Source: Chloranthus sessilifolius (taxonomy: Eukaryota; Streptophyta; Magnoliopsida; Chloranthales; Chloranthaceae). From it: a stretch of 64,000 bases of DNA. This document shows, one piece after another, positions 45,663 through 56,759 of this stretch. Within the stretch, counting starts at the first letter, position 1; every line of letters begins with the position of its first letter. The notes under the pieces are model-generated. The model had not been told where the DNA came from, searched no databases, and saw only the letters and a list, made by a program, of their open reading frames with translations. Where the stretch lies: assembly GCA_021018995.1 (NCBI GenBank), contig CM037591.1:68785901-68849900 (forward strand). Direction: 5' to 3'. The translations under genes and the position numbers were made by a program.

Positions 45663-48600
45663 TTACACAAACAGGTCCGGGTATTGATCACGAATCTCTG
45701 CTTCTAGTTCCCATGTCGCTTCCGTGGCGGAATGGTTGCACCACTGAACTAGAATAAGCGGAATACTCTTGGTTCTCAGAATTTGCTCCTTGCGATCCAA
45801 CACCCTCACCGGTTCCTCTATCAGCATCAAGTCTTCCTGAATTTTGATAGGTTGGTAGTCCAGTACGTGCGATGTGTCTCTCACGTACTTTTTTAGCATC
45901 GACATGTGGAAGACGCTGTGGGCGCTTGAGAGTTGTGGTGGTAGAGCGATGCGGTAAGCTATCTCGCCAACACGGCCTAAGCCTTCAAAATGATGAATGT
46001 ATCGTGGGCTGAGCTTTCCTCGCTTTTCAAATCGCATCACTCCCTTGGTCGGTGATATTTTTATGAAGGCGTGATCTCTCACCTGAAATTCAAATGATTG
46101 TTAGTGTCATACCGATTTGGTTGATATGCAAAACCGTCTTGGGCATAAGGATCACCTGGAACTCTACATTTGTTCTCTTGAGATCCGCATAGCTATTCTA
46201 ATGGCTTTGAGCAACTTTTAAACAATCGCATATAAGTCGAACCGTCACATTGGTGCTCTTAATCAGTTTTAGGCCCAGTAAAACACTCTCCAATCTCTTC
46301 CCAATTGAGTGGAGATTTACATCGGCGACCATAAAGTGCTTCAAAAGGAGCCATCCCGATGCTAGTTTGATAGCTATTATTGTATGCAAACTCGATTAGG
46401 GGCAAGTGCTTATCCAACGATCCTTGAAAGTCCAACAAACATGCCTTCAACATATCTTCTATCACCTGATTCACCCTTTCGATTTGTCCATCAATCTGCG
46501 GATGAAAAGCTGAGTTGAATTCTAGTTTGGAACCCATCCGCTCTTGAAAATACTACCAAAACTGGGATGTGTATAGTGGGTCCCGATCTGAGACGATGCT
46601 TGAAGGTATGTCATGCAGTCTTACAACCTCCTTTAGGTATAATTTAGCAAGTTTGGTCGCAGTGTAACACATGCTATATGAAAAGAAGTGCGTGAACTTG
46701 GTGAGTCGGTCAATAACCACCCAAATAGCGTTATGCCCCTTCTGAGTTCTTGGCAACCCAAGTATGAAGTCCATCGAGATATTCTCCCATTTTCATTCGG
46801 GGACTGGCAGGGGCTGCAATAAACCAACAGGGTGTCTGTGGTCAACTTTGACCTACTGACAAACCAAACATCTTGCTACATACTCAGTAACATCTCTCTT
46901 CATTCCCTTCCAGCAAAAGTTGTTCTTCAAATCATGGTATATTTTGGTGCTGCTCAGATGTATAGCATATACGAATCTATCGGCTTCTTCTACTATCTCC
47001 TATTGTAATTCACTATCGGCTGACACACATAATCAGCCTTTAAACAATAAGGACCCGTCGTTCTTAACAGAAAATGCTTGCTGGTTTCCAATGTGTATAC
47101 CCTATCTGATAGCCATAAGCTCGGGGTCCTTCAATTGGCTTTTTCTGATCCTTTCGAAGAGGGTTGATTTGATGTTGATATTGGCAAAAAGCGCTCTCGA
47201 TTCCTTTACTTCAAACACAGAGAGATCTGACGCTAACTCCTCAAGTAATTTCCATCTGTGTATCCTGGTCACAAGGTGTGACAGCTGAGCAGATGATTTT
47301 TGGCTAAGCGCGTCAGCTACCATGTTTGCCTTCCCCGGATGATACTGGATGACACAGTCGTAATCCTTGAGAAATTCCATCCATCTCCTCTGTCGGAAAT
47401 TTAGATCTCTTTGGGTGAAGAGATACTTAAAGCTTTTATGATCGGTGAGGATTTGGAATGTTTCACCATAAGCATAGTGCCTCCATATCTTCAAGGCAAA
47501 GGTAACAACTGCTAATTCCAGATCGTATGTAGGATAATTTTTCTCATGGTCTTCCAGCTGTCTTGACCCATATGCTGCTACTTTTTTATGCTAGTTCAAT
47601 ACGCAGCCTAATCCTGTGTGATATGCATCGTTAATTACCACAAATTCTTCGCTGCCATTTGGTATGGTAAGCACGGGTGCAGAAGTCAATTTTTGCTTGA
47701 GCTCTTGAAAGCTCTTCTCACACGCTTCCGTCCACTCAAATTTGATGTTCTTTCTAGTGAGTTGCTTGAATGGTCCAACAATCTTCGAGAATCCTTCTAC
47801 AAATCGGCGGTAGTAGCCGGCGAGTCCGAGAAAACTATGAATCTCGGTGATAGTCTTGGGCCATTCCCAATTTACTACGGCCTCAACCTAGGATGTATCT
47901 ACTATTACACCTGATTCCAAGATGATGTGTCCTAGAAAGCTCACTTGCTCTAACCAGAATTCAATTTTACTAAGCTTTGCATATAAATGATGCTCTCGTA
48001 GTGTCTGGAGTGCTAATCGCAGATGCTGCTCGTGCTCTTACCTCGACTTGAAATAGATGAGTATATCATCTATAAAGACCACCACGAATCAGTCTAGATG
48101 GGGCTTGAATACCCGATTCATTAGATCCATCAAGGATGTTCGTGCATTGGTTAGCCCAAATGGCATTACGAGGAACTCGTAATGGCCATAGCTTGTGCGG
48201 AAGGCTGTTTTGGGACGTCTTCAGCTCTCACCTTCATTTGATGGTAACCCGACTGTATGTCTATCTTAGAGAAAATTTTTACTCCTTGCAACTGGTCGAA
48301 GAGGTCATCTATTCTAAGGAGCAGATACCGGTACTTTATGGTCAACTTGTTCAACTGTCGGTAATCTATGCACAGTCGCATCAAACCATCCTTCTATTTG
48401 ACGAACAACACTAGTGCTCCCCATGGAGACACGCTTGGCTGAATGAACCCCTTATCGAGTAACTCTTACAACTGCTCCTTTAACTCCTTCAACTCGATCG
48501 GTGCCATTCAATATGGAGCCTTCGATACTAGTTTCGTGTCGGGAGCTAAGTCGACTGTAAATTCGACTTCTCTTTCTGGCGATAAACCCGATAATTCCTT

Positions 48601-49150
48601 AAGGAACACATCGGAGAACTCGCAGGCAATCAAATTGTTGGCAATGTCAACCTTCTCGTCCTTTTGTCCTTGTATGAAGGCACGGTATCCTTGGCATCCC
48701 TTGCTGATCAGTCGTTTGACTCAAATTGCTGATATAAAGGGTACGAAGGCCGGTCGGATACCAACGAATATGAATGGCCTCTCCCGCTTGGGATAGAGGG
48801 TGACTATATTCTCTAAGTAATCTACCTTGGCTCACAATTTGGTTAGACAATCCATGAAGAATATTGCATCAAATCCTTGCATTTCGAGCAGGATTAGATC
48901 AGCCATAGTTTGGCGGTGTGCCATAGTGACAACAACCGATCGACATACTACATCCATACTCATTGAACTACCCGTTGGTGTAGAGATAGCTAAAACAAAA
49001 TATAGGGGTTCAACTGTGTAGCCGAACTCCCTGGCAAAGGTTGGTGTAATAAATGAGTGGGTAGACCCCGGTCTATCAACACTAGGGCCTTGTAGCTACA
49101 TATAGCGTTTTGTTTACTCAAGCGGATGACACCTAGATTAAACACACATT
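45663..49150 (-). pseudogene. Tekay pol with integrase chromodomain, decayed
   Basis: Protease remnant near 49030-48830 (THSFITPTFAREFGY) with DRG instead of DSG. RT at 48384-47900 ([26 protein letters not shown]) with an intact FIDD catalytic motif near 48060. RNase H about 47494-47100 ([37 protein letters not shown]). Integrase 46774-46259 with DRLTKFTHF, VSDRDPLYTSQFW and DGQIERVNQV, so the DDE residues are present. Chromodomain 45800-45663 (PVRVLDRKEQILRTKSIP, VQWCNHSATEATWE). Frameshifts and stops split it into at least eight frames. Chromodomains direct such elements to heterochromatin. Confidence 0.88.
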
Positions 49151-49259
49151 TAAAATTAGTCGTGTAGATGACACGTTATAGTGCAAAGTATAATAATTAA
49201 GTAAAGACCAAGTAAATTAGTTGTGTGCGAAAGAATAAATTGTCAACCCAAGTAAAGAA

Positions 49260-50507
49260 CATACCTTGTGTGACCTGATTGTCGGCTTTGGCATCATGTG
49301 CAGAGACTGCATATGTCCGGCCTTGCATCGTGGGTCGTGTAGCTCTCAGATTCGGCGTTGTAGTGGTTGCAACACCCTTCATCTCCGAGCATTCTCTGAT
49401 ATGGTGTCCCATTTGCCCACAATTAAAACATGCACCTGTGGATTTTCTACAATCCTCCATTTTGTGTGGTCTCCCACACTTTGTAGATGAAATTTGGGGT
49501 GCGGAGATGCAGTGTGAGAAGCCATTGTTTGGGCTTTAGTACTCCTGTTTCGTAGGCTTGGGGGTAGTGAAGGGCCTTGGAGGTTTGGGAGGCAAGGGTG
49601 GCAAAGTTGCCGAGTAGGGTGGTCGAGATGCTGCCGTAGGAGTAGGTTGAGATGGTGACGACATCAGATATCTCGGCCGTTTGCTAGTTTGATTTGAGCT
49701 GCCCGTTTGAGCCTGACTCCTTCTATTTCTGCTTTGTTCCTCCCTTCTCCGAAACATGTCATCAACATCCCTTTCTGCGATAAGAGGTAATCGTACAACT
49801 CGAGCGTAAGTGGTTGCTTCAAATAGGGAAATTCTCTCTCTAATCATCGGCTTCAACCCATATTCGAATTTCTGCGCCTTCATGAGTTCTGTGGCTATCA
49901 ACATCGGTGTGAACCTCGATAGACAGTTGAATTCGGTCTCATGCTCACGAACGCTCATTTTCCCTTGTGTTAGATTGACAAACTGAATTTCCATTTGACG
50001 CCTCTCTGTGGTCGGAAAATATTTCTCATTAAAAACTTCGGTAAACTCAGCCCATGTCCAAGGATTTCTCGGTGCCCGAGTTCTCTCCATGGGCTTCCAC
50101 CAATGGTCCGCTTCTCCCTCAAGTTGGAATGCTGCCCAACTCACCTTCTCCTCTTCAGTGCACATAATCCTCTGAAGGATCTTCATTACTTGATTCAACC
50201 ACTGTTCTGCCTCAAACGATTCAGCCTGGCCATAGAAGCTTGGAGGTCTCAATCTCCTAAACTCCTGAAATCTAGATGGGTGGCGTCTCTCCGCGAGCAT
50301 GGTCATGACATTTGCGACATTCTCCAATAACTATTGGTGGTTTCCAACATTCCTTTCGGCTTCGAAAGCATTTCCCAAATTGTTGTCCACTCTAGAGGCA
50401 TTGATATTTTTTCCGAGTGGAGTGTTATTTGGTTCCTTGACAAATCTCTGATTGTTGGTCACGCCACAGATGTTCACTATTCTCGGTCTTCCCCTTCTAG
50501 GAGGCAT
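49260..50507 (-). pseudogene. Tekay gag, nearly complete frame with two stops
   Basis: Starts MPPRRGRPRIVNICG at 50507. One TAG (about 50332) replaces a Gln codon, then the core follows: RRLRPPSFYGQAESFEAEQW, WWKPMERTRAPRNPWTWAEF and FNEKYFPTTERRQMEIQFVN. After a Pro-rich tail comes a TAA (about 49536), also fitting a lost Gln codon, and then the zinc knuckle CFNCGQMGHHIREC. The frame is otherwise open over about 1.2 kb. Gag packages the element's RNA. Confidence 0.88.
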
Positions 50508-50639
50508 GTTGACCTGTCATAACCCAACAAGCGCTATGTCAGGTCAGTCCTAAGACTAAAGTCTTAGTTCATAACTTAATAGCTGATCCTAATGCCATTG
50601 TCCCTAACCTATGTCATAGCTTCGTATGCCCATAAGACT

Positions 50640-50663
50640 TAAAGATCGTGCTTTGATACTACC
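50640..50663 (-). other. Tekay primer-binding site
   Basis: Directly after the LTR on the - strand: GGTAGTATCAAAGCACG, a variant of the TGGTATCAGAGC site that primes from initiator tRNA-Met. Confidence 0.6.
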
Positions 50664-53600
50664 TGTGACAGCCCGAGTTTTCTTACAAAAAACTTACGCC
50701 GTCGGATCACACACACAAGATTCGAAATACAGTGATGCTATGGTATCGCAGTGCAAGCATCACTTCCTGACAGCTCGATCTTTCCTCTTAATAAGCAATA
50801 GGAAGAAATCGGGCCAGCACAAAAGAGTAAGCTTACAAAAGCAGAAGTCAAGTGCGCAAAATGGAAGCAAAACATAGCTATAGCAAGAGCAAAATGGCAA
50901 TATGAACTCACAAAACTAAATACCATGTACATATCCCAAAAAGGAACTATACATCCACCGATGAAGGCCAACCTTTATCTAAACAGTGGATCAAAATATA
51001 CCATTACATTTAATCCACATATATTGTACCGTATCTCAAAAATCCCAAAATAAAGCTAAGCCAAACTAAGGGAAATGCTCCTTAGGCAAGTCCTCCTCTT
51101 CCGCAGGATTGTAGTCCGGATCTTCCTCTCGCCCCGGATCTCGCTCAAAATCAGCTCCTGCAGCTGTGACGTATAGTCGAGGAGTGAGCTTCATCCAAGC
51201 TTAATAGGGAATCACAAAGTTAAATCTCATTTTATCATTCTCATTCATAAATCTTGATGCATAAATAAAACACGATTAAAGCAAGAACTTTAGCTAAAAG
51301 TCAAACTTATTCTTTCATGAATGCAAGTAATTAGGTTTAAAAATAGTGCATATAAAACCAAACAAGTGCATCAGAAGCATGGGAAAAAGATGAGAGTACG
51401 TCACTAAAATGCCTAACAAGATATCATAAACAAGGTCGAGTATCAAGCTGTGAAGCCCTTGAGCTGCATTAACAGGGTCACTTGAACCAAGACATCGAGC
51501 CCCTGAGCTACGTTAATAGGGTCACTCAATTCAAGAAGCCAAGCCCCTGAGCTATGTTAACAGGGTCACTTGGGCCGAGATGGATTGCCAAGCCCCTGAG
51601 CAAGTTAACAGGGTCCCCTGAGCAAGTTAGCAGGGTCACTTGAGCCATTACCAATCCCTTGAGCAAGTTAATAGGGTCACTTGAACCGGATCTTACAATC
51701 ACAGAGACCCAACCATGGCATAAATTAATAGCATATACGAGATCAAGCAGACGAGAACAAAAAGAAACTTATTGGATCAAGCATGATGACGTATCGAAGA
51801 CAAGTATACAAACTGATGGTAATGACATAAATCAGAAATACAATCTAGATACGTGTCAAGGACATATGGAATAACATATTGAGTTGCTAGTACAAAACAT
51901 GCAAAGCACGTGCATAAATCCAAAATTTATACTTTTCAAACATGGCAGCATTCTTGTTTAACAATTCTAAAAATATCAGTGTATACTACTTGCATCAATA
52001 ACATGAATTTCAAGAAAAATCGGGATTTGATGAGATGTTCTTCCCTACCTTAGCACACATGTCAGAATTCTAATGAGCTAAGTCAAGGCATTTCCTCAAG
52101 TCTTTTCTCCTAAATCGCTAGGTCCAAATACATGCCTTAGTCACTCGTATTTGATACATTCACATACGCGTGACTCACGAGCATATAAGTCAAGTCCTAA
52201 GCACACGAGTGAGATCAAGCCAAAACAGAGTTTCCCGCTCGAGCGTGGTTCATTCCTGCTCAAGCGTACCTCTTATGGCTCCAACAGTCACACTCGAGCG
52301 GCTTTTACCCCAGCAAAATAAGCTTAGGAATCCCGCTTGAGCGTAGGCTTCAAGTCTTTTCCCGCTCGAGCTGCCCCAATCACGCTCGAGCGTATTCCTA
52401 GTACAAACCTTCAATTCACGCTCAAGGGATTTTGTCTTGAGCTATTTAAGCCTACAATTCCCGCTCGAGCGTAGGGCTTCAGGTCTTTTTTCGCTTGAGC
52501 GGCTCTGATCACGCTCGAGCAGCTTTAGCATACCAGCACATACATCACACTTGAGCGGATTTTCCCCGAGCTAAATTGGCCTAAAAATCCCGCTCGGGCA
52601 TAGGCTTCAGGTGATTTTCCGCTCGAGCAGCCCTAATTCACGCTCGAGTGTACATCTCAGAACTGTCATCTTTAACAGTTCGACACCTCTGCTCGAGCTG
52701 GCCTTTATGACTTCTCAAGTAGGTTCAATGACACACCACACGTACTCTAAATGAGCCATCCCTCGTCTACAAGATTCCCTTTCGAGCACAAGTAAATCGT
52801 ACACCATAACTCATGCATTGCTGAGTTCTAAGCTTACAGTTTATCCCCAAATTCTGGAGGCACATGCAAGGGTTTCAACGATCGAACCCAATGCTTCCAT
52901 TCTCGCAATTCGCACGCATTCAATCCTTGGAATCTTTGCATGCGGCTTCGATTATCACTACTCGGTAATGATCGGACTCTAAACCACAACGCATGCGTTA
53001 CGAGGGTTACCTCTAGTAGCTTTCGCACATGCGGAGGTATACGACTCGCCGACATCGGATCAACACTGTTGAAACACCGATTCAACGATCAGTTTGATAC
53101 TCTCCGCCTCAATTGAGTGAACCACCGAGTGTGTGGTTCCCAAATATCAAAGAGACCGATTTCTCTTTGAGGCGGACCAGGGATTTTGCGATAAATCGGG
53201 TTTTAGGTTTCAAGAAGACTGAATCAAGGAAGATGGAACCGTTCTCTTTTTTCACTCTCTGGTCTCTCCTCACGTTTCCCAGCCGACTTACTAACAATGC
53301 AATGATTTTGCATGTTTACGTGAAGGAGGCTAAGTAGAAAGGGCAGGGTTCCAATGTATATAACTCATGTACACCCATATGGTGTATGTCAACATCACTT
53401 GGCTCCACACAAACGGGTTAAGGTGTCCTGGTTCCAATGGGTCTTGACTCTCATGGCTTCTAATGGATCTTAATAACTATGGGTTCAAATGGGTCCTAAG
53501 TGACTAGTCTTCCCTAGCTTACGCATTTAAGGTGGCCCAAAAGGATTTAATTCCCAAATAGGCCCCCAAATGGATTTGGTTCGAAAGGCCTGTGGGCTTA

Positions 53601-53775
53601 GGTCCAAATAGGCGTTCATTCCAATTAGTCCTGATATGGGTTTTTCAATGTAATAGTCTCCTATGGGTTCTCAAGTGGGCTAGTGTCTACGTGGATTTTT
53701 CCTGTTTGAGGTCCAGTGGTCTGCGTCACCCCACATGTCCCGAATTTTACACGTGTGACTTTACTGGGTGTCACA
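50664..53775 (-). repeat. Tekay 5' LTR (3.1 kb)
   Basis: Inverted ends TGTGACA...TGTCACA. It contains a tandem repeat of about 50 bp (GAGCCCCTGAGCTACGTTAA type, five to six units, 51440-51690) and a CTCGAG cluster at 52230-52700, many as CGCTCGAGCG. Short reading frames in it (for example 52834-53297, - strand) show no known domain. Confidence 0.85.
51440..51690. repeat. Tandem repeat in Tekay LTR, about 50 bp
   Basis: Units share AAGCCCCTGAGC, GTTAAYAGGGTCACTTG. The similar repeat in the other Tekay-like LTR (29.1 kb) occupies the same relative place. Confidence 0.85.
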
Positions 53776-54188
53776 GATTTTATGTATCCCAACTATCCGT
53801 TATGTTAAATTTGTATGAACCGATAACGGTGGAAAGTGAAAACATGGAGAGAGAGAGAGAGATTCTATACTAATGAGTAATCAATCTAAATTTTCTAAAT
53901 TTTCGAAATATACGCCAATATCTTACTTAATGGTGCTCACAATATAACTATCCATCTTGTTTATCTTAAATTTTGTCGAAGATAGTGGCCAGCTAAGTCG
54001 TCTGTCTTCATCTCTCTTAGAAGCAACTAAAGATAGATAATGCAAATAGATAGAAAACGATGTGCATCTATTGCATGAGAGGACTAAGGGGAAGATTAAA
54101 GATTAAAAAATAAGAGATGAAATTTGGAAGTATGTTGAAGTTTAGTCCCACATTGGGTAAATTACAGTCTTGTTTCTCCCCTTATAAT
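53776..54188. other. Intron sequence between Tekay and TRIM
   Basis: AT-rich with a (GA)n run at 53847-53861. TTTAGTCCCACATTGG at 54141 resembles the start of TRIM LTRs in the opposite direction. No gene. Confidence 0.5.
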
Positions 54189-54473
54189 TGTAGAATTCCA
54201 TAAGTCTAACTCAACCTCACAAAACTTGCTTGTTACGTGAGGATTGCCCAGGTTTTATATAGCCCAAGGCTTCCAGTCCAAAGGTGATGTGGGACTATCA
54301 TTGACGCCCCCTCATGTATAACGTGTCTCTCTATATCCCTGTGGTACCTGCTCTGATACCATGTAGAATTTCATGGGCCTAACTCAACCTCACAAAACCG
54401 GATTTTAAGGTTAGGATTGCCCAAGTTATATATAGCCCGAGGCTTCCAGCCCACAGGCGATGTGAGACTATCA
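54189..54473 (-). mobile_element. TRIM (terminal-repeat retrotransposon in miniature)
   Basis: Two direct 112-bp repeats, 54189-54300 and 54362-54473, both starting TGTAGAATT and ending GACTATCA on the + strand, around a 61-bp interior. The interior ends GCTCTGATACCA, the reverse of the initiator-Met primer site, so the element is on the - strand. No coding capacity, as in all TRIMs. Target duplication not clear. Confidence 0.85.
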
Positions 54474-54970
54474 TTTAATAATACTTGGGCCCCTTCACTC
54501 ATAGCTAATTAGTTTTAAGATGGATGCATAGATTTATCATGGTAATAGGTCAGACCCTTCTCTACTGCACATCACCCAATGAAAACCCTAAAGAGAGAGA
54601 GGTAGACTGCTACATTGTGTTAAGTTTTAAGATGATATTATTAATCCATGCCTGGCCTTTTATAGACGAGATTACAAGCATGATTATCCCAAATTTACAT
54701 GAACCATCTATAGTTTTACAAGTGATGCTTATTGTTGTTGTTAGTAAGATTCAGAAATCAGTCTAAATTTGATATATCGGTCTAAACCAATACATGTACC
54801 AGTCCACTATATTCTCATCCATGTAGCCTATGGATTTTGACTGGGTTAGGGTCAAGTCTAATACATATTAATCAATATGTATCAGAATTGATCAATGATT
54901 TAAACCTTGGTTGTTGGTTCAAAATGTGATCTCCACTGTGGGTTCAATTCCAATATGGACAGTGTTATAT

Positions 54971-55127
54971 GGAGGACAAATTTTATGTAGACAAAGTGCA
55001 GGTGACTGATGTGGCGCGAGGCAATTGGCTGCAAGTGCGCTGGGGCTTAATTAATGCTTGTCCGTGCAGCAATCACGTCGCGCCACGTCAACCGCCTGCA
55101 CTTTGTTCTCATCAATTCTGTCCTCCG
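54971..55127. mobile_element. Small inverted-repeat element (about 157 bp)
   Basis: About 50-bp inverted ends: left ACAAAGTGCAGGTGACTGAT and GTGGCGCGAG; right, reverse-complemented, ACAAAGTGCAGGCGGTTGAC and GTGGCGCGA. Possible imperfect duplication GTTATAT/GTTTATA. No ORF. Confidence 0.6.
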
Positions 55128-55142
55128 TTTATAATTTTCCAT

Positions 55143-55146
<4 letters not shown>

Positions 55147-55199
<53 letters not shown>
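55147..55199. repeat. (TA)n microsatellite
   Basis: About 26 TA units. A second run lies at 55645-55690 inside the next element and a third at 56052-56066 after it. Confidence 0.95.
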
Positions 55200-55202
<3 letters not shown>

Positions 55203-55206
55203 GCCC

Positions 55207-55643
55207 GGAGATATGCACTCGAGTGTAAAAATATCTCTACATCAATTGATATGACTGCAACACGTAGCGTCCTTTTTGTGAAGTGATGGGTGGCATAGGG
55301 CCCACTTTACTCACTAGCGTTACTCTTAAATACCCTTCCAACTATCATTCTTGACTTTTTTAAAGTCTTTTTCTTTTCTCTATTTTTTAAGAAAGTGTCA
55401 GACTTACTTTTTCATACATATTTTACACAAAAAATGTGGCGCTCGGTAGTGAAGCGCTAACACTTCGGAAGTAAAGAGCTGACGTCCCTAAAGGAGGCAC
55501 CGACGCTTCGTTTTGGAGTGCCGACTCTTCGAAAAATAAAAATAAAATAAAATACAAATTATCGAAGCGCCGACGCTTCGTTTTGAGGTGTTGGCGCTTC
55601 CAATAAAAAAATTAATTTTTTTTTTCAAAGCGCTGGTGCTTCC

Positions 55644-55692
<49 letters not shown>

Positions 55693-56051
55693 CCGAAGTG
55701 TCGGTGCCCCTAAACAAAACTCCGATGCCCCTAAAACGAGGCACCGACGCTTCTCTGCAGAGGTGCTAATGCTTCGCTTCGGGGCGCTCATATTTTTTGA
55801 GTAAAATATACCTGAAAAAGTAAATCTGACACTTTGTTAACACAAGAGAGAGAAGAGAGAGAAAGGAAAAAGACTTCTAAAAAAGTCAAGAATGACAGCT
55901 GAAAGGATATTTAACTTTTAAAATATTTTAAAAGTGTAACCCTAGTTAGTAAAGTAGTTCTAATGTCACCCATCACTTCACAAAAGGGCGCTAAGTGTTG
56001 CGCCCATATCAATTGCGTAGAGATATCTCTACGACCTCGAGCGCATTCTCC
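55207..56051. mobile_element. Long inverted-repeat element (845 bp) with GAAGCGCCGACGCTTC core
   Basis: Arms of about 235-250 bp (55207-55440 and 55800-56051) are inverted copies; for example GTGAAGTGATGGGTG on the left and, reversed, the same on the right, and ATCTCTAC blocks at both ends. The centre (55440-55800) has diverged units with GAAGCGCCGACGCTTC and CACCGACGCTTCG plus a (TA)n run. Flanked by TA repeats, so the target duplication cannot be read. The motif is that of the 9-25 kb block. It ends 84 bases before the next exon. Confidence 0.8.
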
Positions 56052-56135
56052 ATATATATATATATAATTTACTAAATGTGACAAATATATAATTTACTGA
56101 ATGTGACAAATGTATAACTGGTTTGATTTCGTTAG

Positions 56136-56233
56136 GGCCAAGATGGGGTCGATATTATGTGGGACCAATTCAGTTCGCTGTCTGCTACGGTGCGGTAGTT
56201 GGTTGCACTCTCCTAGGAGGACAAAGCATAAAG
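56136..56233 (+). CDS. GABA transporter 1-like permease, next exon
   Basis: The exon encodes PRWGRYYVGPIQFAVCYG and AVVGCTLLGGQSIK, following directly on MAHHILG of the 27340-27570 exon; one membrane helix. Acceptor AG at 56134-56135 and donor GTTGGT at 56234. Phase 1 in, phase 0 out, 98 bp, fitting both neighbours. No stop. This sequence order is that of plant GABA transporter 1 proteins, so I am confident that these distant exons belong to one gene. Confidence 0.9.
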
Positions 56234-56759
56234 GTTGGTTGTTTTGTTTAATTTTCTTGTTAAAAAAAAATATAAAATTAAATGATTGTTGAGCGCGATC
56301 ATAGTGTGCTTGATTTTATCCTCCACCCTATAGACGGTATTAGATGGACGGCTAAAGCATTGATTTGGTCCTCTAGAGTCCAGTCTCTAAATTTATGTGC
56401 GTCTCAATATCCATGCATCACAATTTCAATGCCTTTCACCTAGATCCCCAAATTTGGGATTAATTGTATTGAATTAGATGATGGAGATTATTTTTTATTC
56501 TAATATGTTGCACTATAGATCTTGATCATCAAATCACATGGCAATGATGGTCCCACATGACACAAATTCCAAACCCACGTACCAAGAGTGTTCATGCTCG
56601 GCTTCTGTACCTAGTATACATGTTTGTTTCATATAGCATGCATGACTCCCAAAAAGTGGCCGAGTACCAAGAGCCATCCGCTCGAGTTAGTTATCTAATA
56701 TCAACTCTTTTCTATTAGAAGAATTCAGTTTTCACTCTTTTCACAACATTGCTTCTCTT

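Larger units (their letters stand above)
45357..53775 (-). mobile_element. Tekay-type chromovirus (Ty3), 5' LTR and body, interrupted by Athila
   Basis: The - strand order is 5' LTR (53775-50664), primer-binding site, gag, protease, RT/RNase H, integrase and a chromodomain ending at 45663. About 300 bases later it is cut by the Athila insertion. A matching 3' LTR was not found left of Athila; the LTR at 28452-29350 is another family. GATTT (53776-53780) would be one target-duplication copy. Confidence 0.8.
27571..56135 (+). other. Giant intron of the GABA transporter-like gene (about 28.6 kb)
   Basis: Bounded by the donor GTAATA at 27571 and the acceptor GTTAG ending at 56135. It contains the Tekay and Athila elements, a TRIM, two inverted-repeat elements and microsatellites, with unique AT-rich sequence only at its ends (27.6-28.4, 53.8-54.1 kb). 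Direct repeats at 27684-27770 (CTAAAGTGCTGTGTCACAGC type) and a 33-bp pair at 27778-27842 lie near the donor. Confidence 0.85.

Noticed and set aside
48443-48796. + strand ORF of 117 residues
   Set aside because: Antisense of the Tekay protease-RT region.
54349-54361. tRNA gene suggested by a tRNA-complementary stretch
   Set aside because: Only the primer-binding segment is present; no cloverleaf. The same holds for 43257 and 50640.
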